Origin: an uncultured bacterium
GTDB taxonomy: Bacteria > Cyanobacteriota > Vampirovibrionia > Gastranaerophilales > Gastranaerophilaceae
Assembly (NCBI GenBank): GCA_900553845.1
Contig: USEW01000001.1
Span: 1 to 45,349, forward strand
Length of the DNA: 45,349 nucleotides
Direction: 5' to 3'
Positions 1 to 7,656 of the stretch are shown here, piece by piece (the stretch's first letter is position 1; the number at the start of each line of letters is the position of its first letter). Position numbers and translations under genes: made by a program. The notes beneath the pieces are model-generated. The model had not been told where the DNA came from. It saw only the letters and a program-made list of their open reading frames with translations, and did not search any database.

Positions 1-142
1 TTATATTTGTTATATCCAAAACTTTTTTATGTTGTTCATATTTTTTGTACAAATTATTTAATTTATTAATAAATGCTTCATCCACTTTTGAGGCATTTGT
101 TGAAAGTATAATAAAATTTTTATGTATTTTATAACTTATCAT
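1..142 (-). CDS. Partial CDS, N-terminus of an unrecognised protein
   Basis: An open frame on the minus strand begins with ATG at 142-140 and runs off the left edge without a stop, giving about 47 residues that start MISYKIHKNFIILSTNAS. A Shine-Dalgarno-like AGGGAT lies about 10 nt upstream of the ATG. The visible part is rich in Lys, Asn and Ile with no motif I recognise. It is divergent from purM across about 136 bp of very AT-rich DNA. The RBS and uninterrupted frame support a real gene, but the fragment is short, so the call is tentative. Confidence 0.45.
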   Translation of the reverse strand, partial: MISYKIHKNFIILSTNASKVDEAFINKLNNLYKKYEQHKKVLDITNI

Positions 143-238
143 ATTTTATTTATCCCTAATATAGTTTTATTATTATACATTTTTTAAAGGATGTTAACTA
201 TACTAAAGTTTGGTTTTTGTCTAATTATTGTTTTATTC

Positions 239-267
239 TTAACTATTCATAAAATTGTTTTTATACT
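239..267 (+). promoter_or_regulatory. Candidate promoter of purM
   Basis: TTAACT (239-244) and TATACT (262-267) are separated by 17 bp, a good sigma-70-type match. Transcription would start near 274, only about five bases before the purM ATG at 279. No Shine-Dalgarno sequence precedes that ATG, so the message may be nearly leaderless. This is read from the sequence and not tested. Confidence 0.5.
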
Positions 268-278
268 AAAATAACAAT

Positions 279-1253
279 ATGAATATTACATATAAAAGCA
301 CAGGCGTTGATTTTGAATGTGACAAGCAAATAAGCAGTCATTTAAAAAAACTTGTTGATGTTGATACAATAAACAGTTTTGCGTCGTCATTTTATGTTGA
401 AAGTAACAATGAAAAACGAATTGGTCTTGCTGCAACATGTGATGGGGTTGGTACAAAAATTATACCGCTTTTACAGTACAAAATGTTTAACACCATTGCA
501 AATGATCTTGTTGCTATGAATTTTAATGATTTGGCTACAAAGGGAGCTTACCCTTTGTTTTTTCTTGATTATATTGCTAACAATAATATAAGTATTGATA
601 ATTTAAAAATCTTTTTAAGCGAATTAAGTGATATTTTAAGAAAATATAATTGTAGACTTATAGGAGGCGAGACATCCCAGGTGAAGGATTTAATAAAAGA
701 AAACATATTTGATGTCTGCGGTTTTGTTGTCGGAAAATCAATTATTGAAAAAAATAGACAAGGAAAACTTAAACTCGGCGATGTTATTGTTGCTTTAAAG
801 TCAAATGGGATACATAGCAATGGATTTACTTTAATCCGTAAGCTCTATGAAACAAAACAATTATCCCAAAGTCAATTTATTGAAACATTAAAACCTACTT
901 ATATTTATTTGAATGAAATTCTTGAACTTTATAAACAGGGTTTAATTAAAGAAACAGCTAACATTACAGGAGGCGGTCTTGAAGGAAATATAAAACGTAT
1001 AATTCCTGAAAATTTAAAAGCGTGTGTTTTTAAAAACATTGTTCTTGAAACAGCCAGCAATATATTTAAAGAACTTATGAGTATAATTGGTGAAAAAGAA
1101 GCCTTTAATATATTCAATATGGGAATAGGAATGGTTCTTATTATTGAGTCTGGGGATTTTAACAAAGTAAAAAATATATGCTCAAAATACGAACCTTTTA
1201 TTATCGGAGAAATTGTTGAAGATGACAAAAATTGCAATTTTTGCTTCTTATAA
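279..1253 (+). CDS. purM: Phosphoribosylformylglycinamidine cyclo-ligase (AIR synthetase)
   Basis: PurM makes aminoimidazole ribonucleotide from FGAM with ATP, the fifth step of de novo purine synthesis, in the cytosol. The 324 residues (family usually about 340) carry the family landmarks: ATCDGVGTK near residues 52-60, LIGGETSQ near 127-134, SNGFTLIR, and the glycine-rich ITGGGLEGN stretch in the C-terminal half. The last 32 bases overlap the start of purN in another frame, so the two are almost certainly translated as a coupled pair. The ATG at 279 was chosen because it matches the family N-terminus, although no ribosome binding site is visible; a promoter sits directly upstream. Confidence 0.93.
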   Translation: MNITYKSTGVDFECDKQISSHLKKLVDVDTINSFASSFYVESNNEKRIGLAATCDGVGTKIIPLLQYKMFNTIANDLVAMNFNDLATKGAYPLFFLDYIANNNISIDNLKIFLSELSDILRKYNCRLIGGETSQVKDLIKENIFDVCGFVVGKSIIEKNRQGKLKLGDVIVALKSNGIHSNGFTLIRKLYETKQLSQSQFIETLKPTYIYLNEILELYKQGLIKETANITGGGLEGNIKRIIPENLKACVFKNIVLETASNIFKELMSIIGEKEAFNIFNMGIGMVLIIESGDFNKVKNICSKYEPFIIGEIVEDDKNCNFCFL

Positions 1254-1776
1254 CGGTTCAAATTTTGAGGCAATAATAAGATATTTCCGTTGTTTAAAAA
1301 ATAAAAGGTTAAAAAAAAGTAGACTTGATTTTGTTTTAATTACAAACAATAAATATTCTTATGCAATCAAACGTGCAAAGAAATTAAAAATAAAACATTT
1401 TTTTGTTGAGCATGACAATTTATGCAATTTTCTAACTATAAACAAATACGACCTTTGTATTTTAGCAGGCTATATGAAAATAATAGACAAAAAAACATTA
1501 AAACTTTCAACATTCATAAATATCCATCCTTCCTTATTGCCTGAATACAAAGGAAAAGATGCCATAAAGAGGATATATAAAGATAAGAACGCTAATTACT
1601 CCGGTGTAAGTATTCATTATGTAAACGAACATATTGACGATGGGAAAATTATTGAACAAAAAAAAGTTGAGCTTAGTAAAAATACAAGTTATGCAGACTA
1701 TGAGAAGAAAATCCATAAAACAGAGCATTTATTATATCCTAGGATTGTTGAAAAAATTATATTGTCTTTGTGTTAA
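1222..1776 (+). CDS. purN: Phosphoribosylglycinamide formyltransferase
   Basis: PurN transfers a formyl group from 10-formyl-THF to GAR, the third step of purine synthesis. The 184-residue product has the expected pieces: FASYNGSN near residues 7-14 (phosphate-binding loop), LAGYMKII near 81-88, and the catalytic INIHPSLLPEYKG, giving Asn100 and His102, followed by HIDDGKII with the catalytic Asp at 139/140. The ATG at 1222 is preferred over upstream TTG codons at 1213 and 1216 because MTKIAIFAS fits the family N-terminus. The start lies inside the end of purM. The protein is slightly short compared with enterobacterial PurN (about 210). Confidence 0.92.
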   Translation: MTKIAIFASYNGSNFEAIIRYFRCLKNKRLKKSRLDFVLITNNKYSYAIKRAKKLKIKHFFVEHDNLCNFLTINKYDLCILAGYMKIIDKKTLKLSTFINIHPSLLPEYKGKDAIKRIYKDKNANYSGVSIHYVNEHIDDGKIIEQKKVELSKNTSYADYEKKIHKTEHLLYPRIVEKIILSLC

Positions 1777-1811
1777 AATAAAATTTACGGGTATAGAAAA
1801 AAGTTAAAGAG

Positions 1812-3908
1812 ATGAAATCAAACTGGAAAATTATTGATAATAACACTTTTCAAAATATTGAAAAAGAATTTTTGAATATTGTAGGAAATGAAAAACTTGC
1901 ACGGATTTTAATAAATCGGAAAATTGATACATTAGAGAAACTAAATAATTTTTTAAACCCAAATGATTCATATGCATTTGACTACAATGTATTTGTAGAT
2001 ATGGAAAAGGTTTTATCAAGAATTGATAAAGCAATAAACAATAACGAAAATATTATAATATACGGTGATTTTGATTGCGATGGAGTAACATCAACAGCCG
2101 TTCTTTATAAAACGTTAAAAGAAATAGGGGCCAATGTTGACTACTATATTCCAAACAGAGTTGATGAAAGCCATGGACTTAACACAAAAGCACTTGTCAA
2201 AATTTTGTCAAAGAAAAAAGCAAAACTTATTATAACCTGCGACTGCGCAACATCAGATATTGAAGAAGCAAAATTTATAAAAAGTTTTAACTGTGATTTA
2301 ATAATAACCGACCATCATATAAGCAAAAAAGAACTTCCCTTTTCGTACGCAATATTAAATCCCAAAGCTCAAGGTTCTCTAAATGAAAATCTGAGCTTAA
2401 GTAGGATTGAAAGTTTAAACGAACTATCTGGTGTCGGTGTAGCTTTTAAACTCGCTTTAGCATTAATAAATAAATACAACAAGTCCAAAGAATTAATTGA
2501 AGATTTAATTGTTTTGGTCACAATTGGAACAATAGGGGATGTTGTACCAATATTAAATGAAAACAGGTATTTTGTACAATCGGGTCTAAATTTAATAAAC
2601 AAAGCTAATAAAGGTATACAAAGACTTATTGACACACATCCATATGCCTCGACAAATAAGAATATAACAAGTGATTTTGTGGCTTTTCAAATAGTTCCTA
2701 AAATCAATGCAGAAGGTAGACTAACATCAATAAATGAAGCTTTTACACTTCTTACCTCAAAGGATGAAGATGAAATAAACTATGCGATAATGACATTGAC
2801 AACACTAAACGAACAACGTCAGAGTCTTTGCAATGAAGTTTTTATTGAAGCAAAAGAGATGATTAAAAATGAAAACTTAGATAAAAATGATGCTATAATT
2901 TTGTATAATCCAAACTGGCATCCCGGCATTGTTGGGATTGTAGCTTCAAAACTTGTGGAGAGATACAACCGTCCTGCTATTTTATTTACATATGACAAAA
3001 TAAAAAAACTTTACCGCGCCTCTGGAAGAAGTGTTGAGGAAGTGGATATTCATGAACTTATCAAAACTCAAAGTGAATTTCTTGAATTTTATGGCGGACA
3101 TAAAGGCGCAATTGGGTGTGCGTTTTCAAATAAAGTAATTACATTTGATGATTTAAAAGCAAATTTAAATAAAGCTTTAAACGAAATGACAGAGGATATA
3201 ACTTACAATAAGTATGTTTATATTGACTCAAAGGTTGATTTTGAAGATTTAACTATTGATTTTGTTAATAAAATAAACCAGTTTGAGCCCTTTGGTGAAG
3301 GAATGAAACCTCCTTTATTTTTGCTTAAAGATGTAATAATTAAGGAAAAGAAGATTATAGGTGTAAATAATAACCATTTAAAATTTGTTATTTGTAACAA
3401 AAATAACACTAATAAAACTATCGAGTGTATGTTATGGAATAAAACAGATATTAATGCAAAAATAAATTCAGATATTGATATAATATTCGTACCTAAAATT
3501 TCACAGTTTAACGGTGAAACAAAAGTTCAGCTTGAAATTGTGGATGTTGATTGTAAAAATATATTAAATACTAGAAACAGCCAGGAAGATAAAAAATGTA
3601 CACTTAAAGATCTTATAAAAACCGCGTGTGGAATGATTGTTTATGCTTCCAGATATAAAAATGGAGAAATTGACTTAAATATTCTTTCGGAAAAATTATC
3701 GGTAAGTATTAATTTTATTGTTATATTTCTTAAAATATTAAATGATATAAGAATGATAGATATAAAAAAACGCAGCAACAGCATAATAAAATACGAATTT
3801 CTTGGTGCAAAAGGAATGCAAGCAATAATAAATAATAACAAATTTGAAAACTTAAATAACGAATTTCAAAAAATCAATGCGGATAAGGAACTTGAGTTAA
3901 GTATGTAA
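1812..3908 (+). CDS. recJ: Single-stranded-DNA-specific exonuclease RecJ
   Basis: RecJ degrades single-stranded DNA 5' to 3' in recombinational and mismatch repair. The 698-residue protein shows the DHH phosphoesterase core: YGDFDCDGVTSTA near residues 84-96 (metal-binding aspartates), CDCATSD near 143-149 and the DHH triad at 167-169. A DHHA1-type GGHKGAIGCAF lies near 426-436, followed by an OB-like region. The C-terminal 120 residues or so are Asn/Lys-rich and may be a lineage-specific extension; the last part could be a small winged-helix. It follows purN by 35 bp on the same strand, with AAAGAG just before the ATG, so it may share the purM-purN transcript. Confidence 0.92.
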   Translation: MKSNWKIIDNNTFQNIEKEFLNIVGNEKLARILINRKIDTLEKLNNFLNPNDSYAFDYNVFVDMEKVLSRIDKAINNNENIIIYGDFDCDGVTSTAVLYKTLKEIGANVDYYIPNRVDESHGLNTKALVKILSKKKAKLIITCDCATSDIEEAKFIKSFNCDLIITDHHISKKELPFSYAILNPKAQGSLNENLSLSRIESLNELSGVGVAFKLALALINKYNKSKELIEDLIVLVTIGTIGDVVPILNENRYFVQSGLNLINKANKGIQRLIDTHPYASTNKNITSDFVAFQIVPKINAEGRLTSINEAFTLLTSKDEDEINYAIMTLTTLNEQRQSLCNEVFIEAKEMIKNENLDKNDAIILYNPNWHPGIVGIVASKLVERYNRPAILFTYDKIKKLYRASGRSVEEVDIHELIKTQSEFLEFYGGHKGAIGCAFSNKVITFDDLKANLNKALNEMTEDITYNKYVYIDSKVDFEDLTIDFVNKINQFEPFGEGMKPPLFLLKDVIIKEKKIIGVNNNHLKFVICNKNNTNKTIECMLWNKTDINAKINSDIDIIFVPKISQFNGETKVQLEIVDVDCKNILNTRNSQEDKKCTLKDLIKTACGMIVYASRYKNGEIDLNILSEKLSVSINFIVIFLKILNDIRMIDIKKRSNSIIKYEFLGAKGMQAIINNNKFENLNNEFQKINADKELELSM

Positions 3909-4004
3909 ATTTTTGTAAAAAAAATGTTCAAAACTAGCAAAAAATATTATTATGATTTTTAAATATATGATACTAAAATTTTCTACTTAAAGGAGGGAAT
4001 AATA

Positions 4005-4406
4005 ATGTCAATGGAACGAATTAATGGAGCTATGTCATACCAATGTCAGGTGCCTCAGTATAATGCTGTAAAAATAGATATCCATCAACCAAAAGTACAG
4101 GCTCCTGGAAACAATGACTGCAGGGACTCTCGCTGTCATGAACATGAACGCGGATATAGACAAGAGCATCCACATGGTTCAAAAGGTAATATTTATGGTC
4201 AAAAAGGCAACGGCAGTGTTTCAATGCCACGTCCTTCAAATGTTGTTGTTTCGAAAAAAGAAAAACCTGCAAAAGAACCGGTTATTGAAGAAATAAATGA
4301 AACACTTGTTGAGGAACAAAGTCCTGTAAACGAAGAGTTATCTCAAGTTACAACAGTCGAACCGGTTGTTGAAGAACCAATAGAAAAAACAGAAGCAGAA
4401 GTTTAA
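4005..4406 (+). CDS. Unrecognised small His-rich protein with acidic tail
   Basis: I do not recognise a family. The 133-residue protein has three zones: an N-terminal segment (1-36) with Gln, Pro and Val; a middle segment (about 37-75) with two Cys and a cluster of His and Arg (CHEHERGYRQEHPHG) that could bind metal; and a tail (about 85-133) made almost wholly of Glu, Val, Pro and Thr. No signal peptide or membrane segment is present, and the tail is probably disordered. A very strong ribosome binding site (AAAGGAGGGAATAATAATG) and a strong terminator directly downstream make it a self-contained, probably well-expressed unit. The composition is unlike a chance frame. Confidence 0.8.
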   Translation: MSMERINGAMSYQCQVPQYNAVKIDIHQPKVQAPGNNDCRDSRCHEHERGYRQEHPHGSKGNIYGQKGNGSVSMPRPSNVVVSKKEKPAKEPVIEEINETLVEEQSPVNEELSQVTTVEPVVEEPIEKTEAEV

Positions 4407-4446
4407 ATTTGAAATTGACTTTAAAAAACATTTTAATTTTCATTTT

Positions 4447-4487
4447 AAAAAAGGGGATTGAATAATTTATTCAATCCCCTTTTTTTT
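4447..4487. terminator. Bidirectional intrinsic terminator
   Basis: A perfect 12-bp stem (GGGGATTGAATA at 4453-4464 pairing with 4468-4479) with a 3-nt loop is flanked by a run of A on the left and a run of eight T on the right, so it can stop transcripts in both directions. It serves the gene at 4005-4406 and the convergent pilT, whose stop codon (4488-4486) lies inside the T run. Confidence 0.92.
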
Positions 4488-5565
4488 ATCTTGTTGCCTT
4501 GCCGGTTAGCCGCATAAATTCTTCCTGACGGCTAGTTTTTGACAAAGCGTCTTCAAAAGTAATTAATTTTTGTTTATATAATGATTGTAAGGCAGTTTCA
4601 AGAGTTTGCATGCCACTTGCCGTTGAAGTTTGAAGTATTGAATAAATCTGAGCGGTTTTACCCTCGCGGATTAAGTTTGCAATAGCGGTGTTATTAAGCA
4701 AAATTTCTTGAGCCATTACCCTGCCTTTTTTTGTTACACCATCTTCAAGCAATTTAGGTAATAAAGTTTGTGATAAAACAGCAACCAGACTTGAGGCAAG
4801 CTGAATTCTTATTTGTGTTTGTTGACCTTCTGGGTATACATCAACAATACGGTCAACTGTTGAGGCAGCATTTGAAGTATGCAAAGTACCAAATACCAAA
4901 TGGCCTGTTTCAGCAGCTGTTAAGGCAAGTGAAATTGTTTCTAAATCACGCATTTCCCCAAGAAGTATAATATCTGGGTCTTCACGTAAAGCAGATTTTA
5001 AAGCGTTAGCAAAACTTCTTGTATCTTGTCCAAGTTCGCGTTGATGGACGATACCTTTTTTTGAAGTATGTATAAACTCAATTGGGTCTTCAACAGTTAA
5101 AATATGATCTGCACGTGTTGCATTTATATAATCAATCATAGCAGCCAGAGTAGTAGTTTTACCACTGCCCGTAGGTCCTGTAACCAGAATAAGTCCACGC
5201 GGTTTTTCACAAATTTTCTTTACAATTTCTTTTAAACCCAAATCTTCAAATGAAGGTGGAGTTGTGTTTATGCTTCTAAAGGCTGCTGCATATGTTCCGC
5301 ACTGTTTGTATATATTAAGACGAAATCTACCGGTATTTTTTACGGTATAACTCATATCAAGCTCCCAGGTCTGTTCCAATTGACGTCTTTGTTCGTTTGA
5401 TAATATAGGAAGCAGCAATTCTTCAATACTTTGCCGGGTTAGTACAGGTAAGTCCGTCCTGACAAGTTTGCCATCAATGCGCACTACAGGTGGCATATTC
5501 ACTGACAAATGTACATCACTCGCTCTCATATTTATTGAATTTGTAAGCAATTCATCAATATACAT
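4486..5565 (-). CDS. pilT: Type IV pilus retraction ATPase PilT
   Basis: PilT is the hexameric ATPase that retracts type IV pili at the cytoplasmic base, driving twitching motility or DNA uptake. The 359-residue protein has the N-terminal PAS-like domain (1-100), the Walker A loop GPTGSGKT at 130-137, an Asp box near 157-163 (LTVEDPIEF), Walker B DPDIILLGEMRD near 196-207 and the His box GTLHTSNA near 225-232. The C-terminal AIANLIREGKTAQI (about 293-306) matches the AIRNLIRE signature that separates PilT from PilB. No other pilus gene is in the window. The gene shares its terminator with the convergent gene at 4005. Confidence 0.94.
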   Translation of the reverse strand: MYIDELLTNSINMRASDVHLSVNMPPVVRIDGKLVRTDLPVLTRQSIEELLLPILSNEQRRQLEQTWELDMSYTVKNTGRFRLNIYKQCGTYAAAFRSINTTPPSFEDLGLKEIVKKICEKPRGLILVTGPTGSGKTTTLAAMIDYINATRADHILTVEDPIEFIHTSKKGIVHQRELGQDTRSFANALKSALREDPDIILLGEMRDLETISLALTAAETGHLVFGTLHTSNAASTVDRIVDVYPEGQQTQIRIQLASSLVAVLSQTLLPKLLEDGVTKKGRVMAQEILLNNTAIANLIREGKTAQIYSILQTSTASGMQTLETALQSLYKQKLITFEDALSKTSRQEEFMRLTGKATR

Positions 5566-5703
5566 TTTTTTATTTATCTCCTGATATTATATATTATTGC
5601 ATTATTTGAATAAAATTTCAACAGATATTTATTATTTCTGTTATAATAGAAACGTAATAAAAACATTTAAAATAAGAAAGATATAACTAGAGTCTGGCAA
5701 TAT

Positions 5704-5813
5704 ATGAAATAAACTAGTACAATGATTGGACTTGGTTTTAATAGAGTGGGGGAATATATGAAAGAAACCAGGATAATGATTGGACTTGGTTTAATAGAGC
5801 GAGGGAATATATG
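5704..5813 (+). repeat. Two tandem copies of the 53-bp micro-ORF repeat, ending at the kdsA ATG
   Basis: Copy 1 starts with ATG at 5704 and copy 2 with ATG at 5758; the next ATG, at 5811, is the kdsA start. Both copies contain ATGATTGGACTTGGTTT and end in a Shine-Dalgarno-like GGGGGAAT or GAGGGAAT just before the next ATG. Copy 1 is degenerate: its reading frame stops at codon 3 (ATGAAATAA), and one extra T makes it 54 bp. The unit matches those at 7394-7656 (minus strand) and 11354-11406. Upstream, a TATAAT at 5642-5647 may be the promoter -10 for kdsA. Confidence 0.88.
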
Positions 5814-5814
5814 A
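5758..5814 (+). CDS. 18-codon micro-ORF in repeat, coupled to kdsA
   Basis: The frame reads MKETRIMIGLGLIERGNI and ends with a TGA (5812-5814) that overlaps the kdsA ATG (5811-5813) as ATGA. The Shine-Dalgarno-like GAGGGAA for kdsA lies inside this micro-ORF, which is the geometry of termination-reinitiation coupling. Sister micro-ORFs with nearly the same peptide precede the TrmH gene and dnaB. Whether it is translated is inference. Confidence 0.45.
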   Translation: MKETRIMIGLGLIERGNI

Positions 5815-6632
5815 AAAAAGTAAAATTGAATGATTTTGAAATAGGCGGTGATAGACTAACAATAATGGCTGGACCTTGTGTCATAGAAAGTGAAGATATT
5901 GTATTTAAAACGTGTGAATTTTTAAAAGAGCTATGCTCTAGTCTTGATATAAACTTTATTTTTAAATCTTCGTATGATAAAGCAAATAGAAGTTCGATAA
6001 ATTCATATCGCGGGCCGGGTATTGATAAAGGACTTGAAATTTTAAGTAAGGTTAAAAAAGAATATGATGTTTCTGTAGTAACGGATGTACATATGCCATC
6101 TGAGGCTTTTATTGCGAAAGAAGTGGCAGATGTGATTCAGATCCCGGCTTTTTTGTCGCGTCAAACTGATTTGCTTGTGGCGTGTGCTAAAACCGGGCGT
6201 GTTGTTAATATAAAAAAAGGTCAGTTTTTATCACCATATCAGATGAAAGAAACAGCAAAGAAAGTATCTGATTCAGGAAACGACCGTATTTTAATAACAG
6301 ACAGAGGTGTTTCGTTTGGTTATAATAACCTTGTAGTTGATTTTCGTTCAGTGCCAATAATACAGGAAGATTTATGTTATCCGCTTATTTTTGATGCAAC
6401 ACACAGCGTACAGCTTCCTGGTGCAAATGGTAAAGATTCTGGTGGTGAAAGAAGATTTGTGCCGACTCTTGCTAAAGCGGCTGTTGCAGCCCAAGCTAAA
6501 GGGCTTTTCTTTGAAGTTCATCCAAATCCAGACTGTGCATTATGCGATGGGGCAAATATGATTGATTTCAAAACTGCCTCTGAGTTGTTTAAAGTAGTGA
6601 ATGATATTTATAAACTTGTTAATAAGAAATAA
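5811..6632 (+). CDS. kdsA: 3-deoxy-8-phosphooctulonate synthase (KDO-8-P synthase)
   Basis: KdsA condenses phosphoenolpyruvate with arabinose 5-phosphate to make KDO-8-P, the first committed step towards the KDO sugar of LPS, which implies a Gram-negative outer membrane. The 273-residue product has the NeuB/KdsA barrel with MAGPCVIES near 19-27, FKSSYDKANRSS near 52-63 (the family substrate loop), GPGIDKGLEIL, and the C-terminal DATHSVQLPGA and GLFFEVHPNPDCALCDG. The related DAHP synthase lacks the KANRSS loop, so KdsA is favoured. Its start codon and RBS are supplied by the last unit of the 53-bp repeat, and its first codons (MKK) resemble the repeat's MKE. It is convergent with the TrmH gene, 11 bp apart, without a visible terminator. 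Confidence 0.95.
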   Translation: MKKVKLNDFEIGGDRLTIMAGPCVIESEDIVFKTCEFLKELCSSLDINFIFKSSYDKANRSSINSYRGPGIDKGLEILSKVKKEYDVSVVTDVHMPSEAFIAKEVADVIQIPAFLSRQTDLLVACAKTGRVVNIKKGQFLSPYQMKETAKKVSDSGNDRILITDRGVSFGYNNLVVDFRSVPIIQEDLCYPLIFDATHSVQLPGANGKDSGGERRFVPTLAKAAVAAQAKGLFFEVHPNPDCALCDGANMIDFKTASELFKVVNDIYKLVNKK

Positions 6633-6643
6633 AAATAAAATGA

Positions 6644-7393
6644 TTATAAACTATAAAAAACAATTGAAGCTGCAACAGAGAGGTTTAAAGATTCAACTTT
6701 ATTTTTCATTTTTATAGTAAAAAATTCATCTGCAGCCGTAGAAAGTTCATTACTTAATCCAGTGGCTTCGGAACCAAACATTATTATTTTTTTGTCTTTG
6801 AACTTTATTGTTTCCAAGCCAACATTTGTATCTACTTTTGTTGCATAAAACTTGTGTTCGGAAAATATTTCTTTGAGTGTTGGCAGGTCATTAATTTTTA
6901 CAATTGGTATCTTTAAAAAATTTCCTACTGAAGAACGGATAACTTTTGGGTTATAAATATCGATTGTATCCCCATATAAAATAATTCCTTCCACACCAAA
7001 TGCGTTTGCACTTCTTAATATTGTACCAAGGTTGCCAGGGTCTTTTATATTTTCAAAAAGAGCTATTGTTTTTTTGTTTTTTAAATCATTTATATTATAA
7101 TCAACTGTGTTAAAAACAGCAACACTTTTTGAAAAAGAATCTGTAGTTGAGATTTTTTTTAAGATATTTTCATTCACAATTATGAGTTTGGAATTTTCAA
7201 CAAAATCAAATTCTGGCACTTTTGAAGAATGTATAAAGACATTGTCAGCTTTTAAGCCAAAGGAATATGCATCATAAATAGCTTTAAACCCTTCTACAAC
7301 AAACTTTTTATGATTTTCACGGTATTTTTTACTGTTTACTAATTTAACAACATGTTTAATTTTTTCATTATCTTTGCTATTTATCTCTTTCAT
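6644..7393 (-). CDS. TrmH-family (SpoU) RNA 2'-O-methyltransferase
   Basis: SPOUT-class enzymes of this group methylate the 2'-OH of a ribose in rRNA or tRNA using SAM. The 249-residue protein has an N-terminal substrate-binding domain and the three SpoU motifs: motif 1 in FENIKDPGNLGTILRSANAFG with the key Asn and Arg, motif 2 IIMFGSEATGLSNE, and motif 3 LNLSVAASIVFYSL at the very C-terminus, together forming the SAM-binding knot. The exact target (for example 23S rRNA G2251 for RlmB) cannot be read. The ATG at 7393 is preceded by GGGGAATTT from the last unit of a five-copy 53-bp repeat, and the N-terminus MKEI looks derived from the repeat's MKE. Confidence 0.88.
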   Translation of the reverse strand: MKEINSKDNEKIKHVVKLVNSKKYRENHKKFVVEGFKAIYDAYSFGLKADNVFIHSSKVPEFDFVENSKLIIVNENILKKISTTDSFSKSVAVFNTVDYNINDLKNKKTIALFENIKDPGNLGTILRSANAFGVEGIILYGDTIDIYNPKVIRSSVGNFLKIPIVKINDLPTLKEIFSEHKFYATKVDTNVGLETIKFKDKKIIMFGSEATGLSNELSTAADEFFTIKMKNKVESLNLSVAASIVFYSL

Positions 7394-7442
7394 AAATTCC
7401 CCTGTTCTATTATACCAAGTCCAATTCTTGTTTTACATTATT

Positions 7443-7499
7443 TCATAAATTCTCCAGATCAATTAATTCAAGTTCAATCAAAGTGTAGGTTTCTTTCAT
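7443..7499 (-). CDS. 18-codon micro-ORF, repeat unit 4
   Basis: The peptide is MKETYTLIELELIDLENL; its changes from consensus are G to E, E to D and G to E. It ends in TGA overlapping the ATG at 7446. The following unit is broken at codon 3 (TAA), so the chain of intact micro-ORFs ends here, one unit before the TrmH gene. Confidence 0.4.
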   Translation of the reverse strand: MKETYTLIELELIDLENL

Positions 7500-7552
7500 A
7501 AATTCCCCAGCTCTATTAATTCAAGTCCAATCAAAGTGTAGGTTTCTTTCAT
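7496..7552 (-). CDS. 18-codon micro-ORF, repeat unit 3
   Basis: The peptide is MKETYTLIGLELIELGNL, the family consensus. Its TGA overlaps the ATG of the next unit (7499) as ATGA, and a GGGGAATTT ribosome-binding-like site lies within its last codons. Translation is inferred from the intact frame and overlap geometry only. Confidence 0.4.
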   Translation of the reverse strand: MKETYTLIGLELIELGNL

Positions 7553-7656
7553 AAATTCCCCAGCTCTGTTAATTCAAGTCCAATCAAAGTGTAGGTTTCT
7601 TTCATAAATTCCCCTGTTCTATTATACCAAGTCCAATCAATGTGTAGGTCTTTCAT
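7549..7656 (-). CDS. Fused micro-ORF across two repeat units (35 codons)
   Basis: Unit 7656 is 2 bp short (51 bp, a multiple of 3), so its frame runs into the next unit instead of stopping. It gives MKDLHIDWTWYNRTGEF followed by the standard MKETYTLIGLELTELGNL and then TGA at 7551-7549, overlapping the ATG at 7552. Unit 7605 can also start by itself (7549-7605). It shows how the unit length sets the stop/start overlap. Translation is unproven. Confidence 0.35.
   Translation of the reverse strand: MKDLHIDWTWYNRTGEFMKETYTLIGLELTELGNL

Larger units (their letters stand above)
7394..7656 (-). repeat. Five tandem copies of the 53-bp micro-ORF repeat upstream of the TrmH gene
   Basis: On the minus strand, ATG codons fall at 7656, 7605, 7552, 7499 and 7446, then the gene's own ATG at 7393. 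The spacings are 51, 53, 53, 53 and 53. Each unit carries GGGGAATTT (once GGAGAATTT) directly before the next ATG and a core like TTGATTGGACTTGAATTA. The units at 7605 and 7552 differ at only a few bases. The unit at 7446 has an early stop (ATGAAATAA) and contains TTGGTATAAT, an extended -10-like box also present in the unit at 7656. A sixth, truncated unit lies at about 7657-7690. Confidence 0.93.

Noticed and set aside
7394..7656. CRISPR array
   Set aside because: Units are contiguous 53-bp tandem copies with no unique spacers and no cas genes anywhere in the window.
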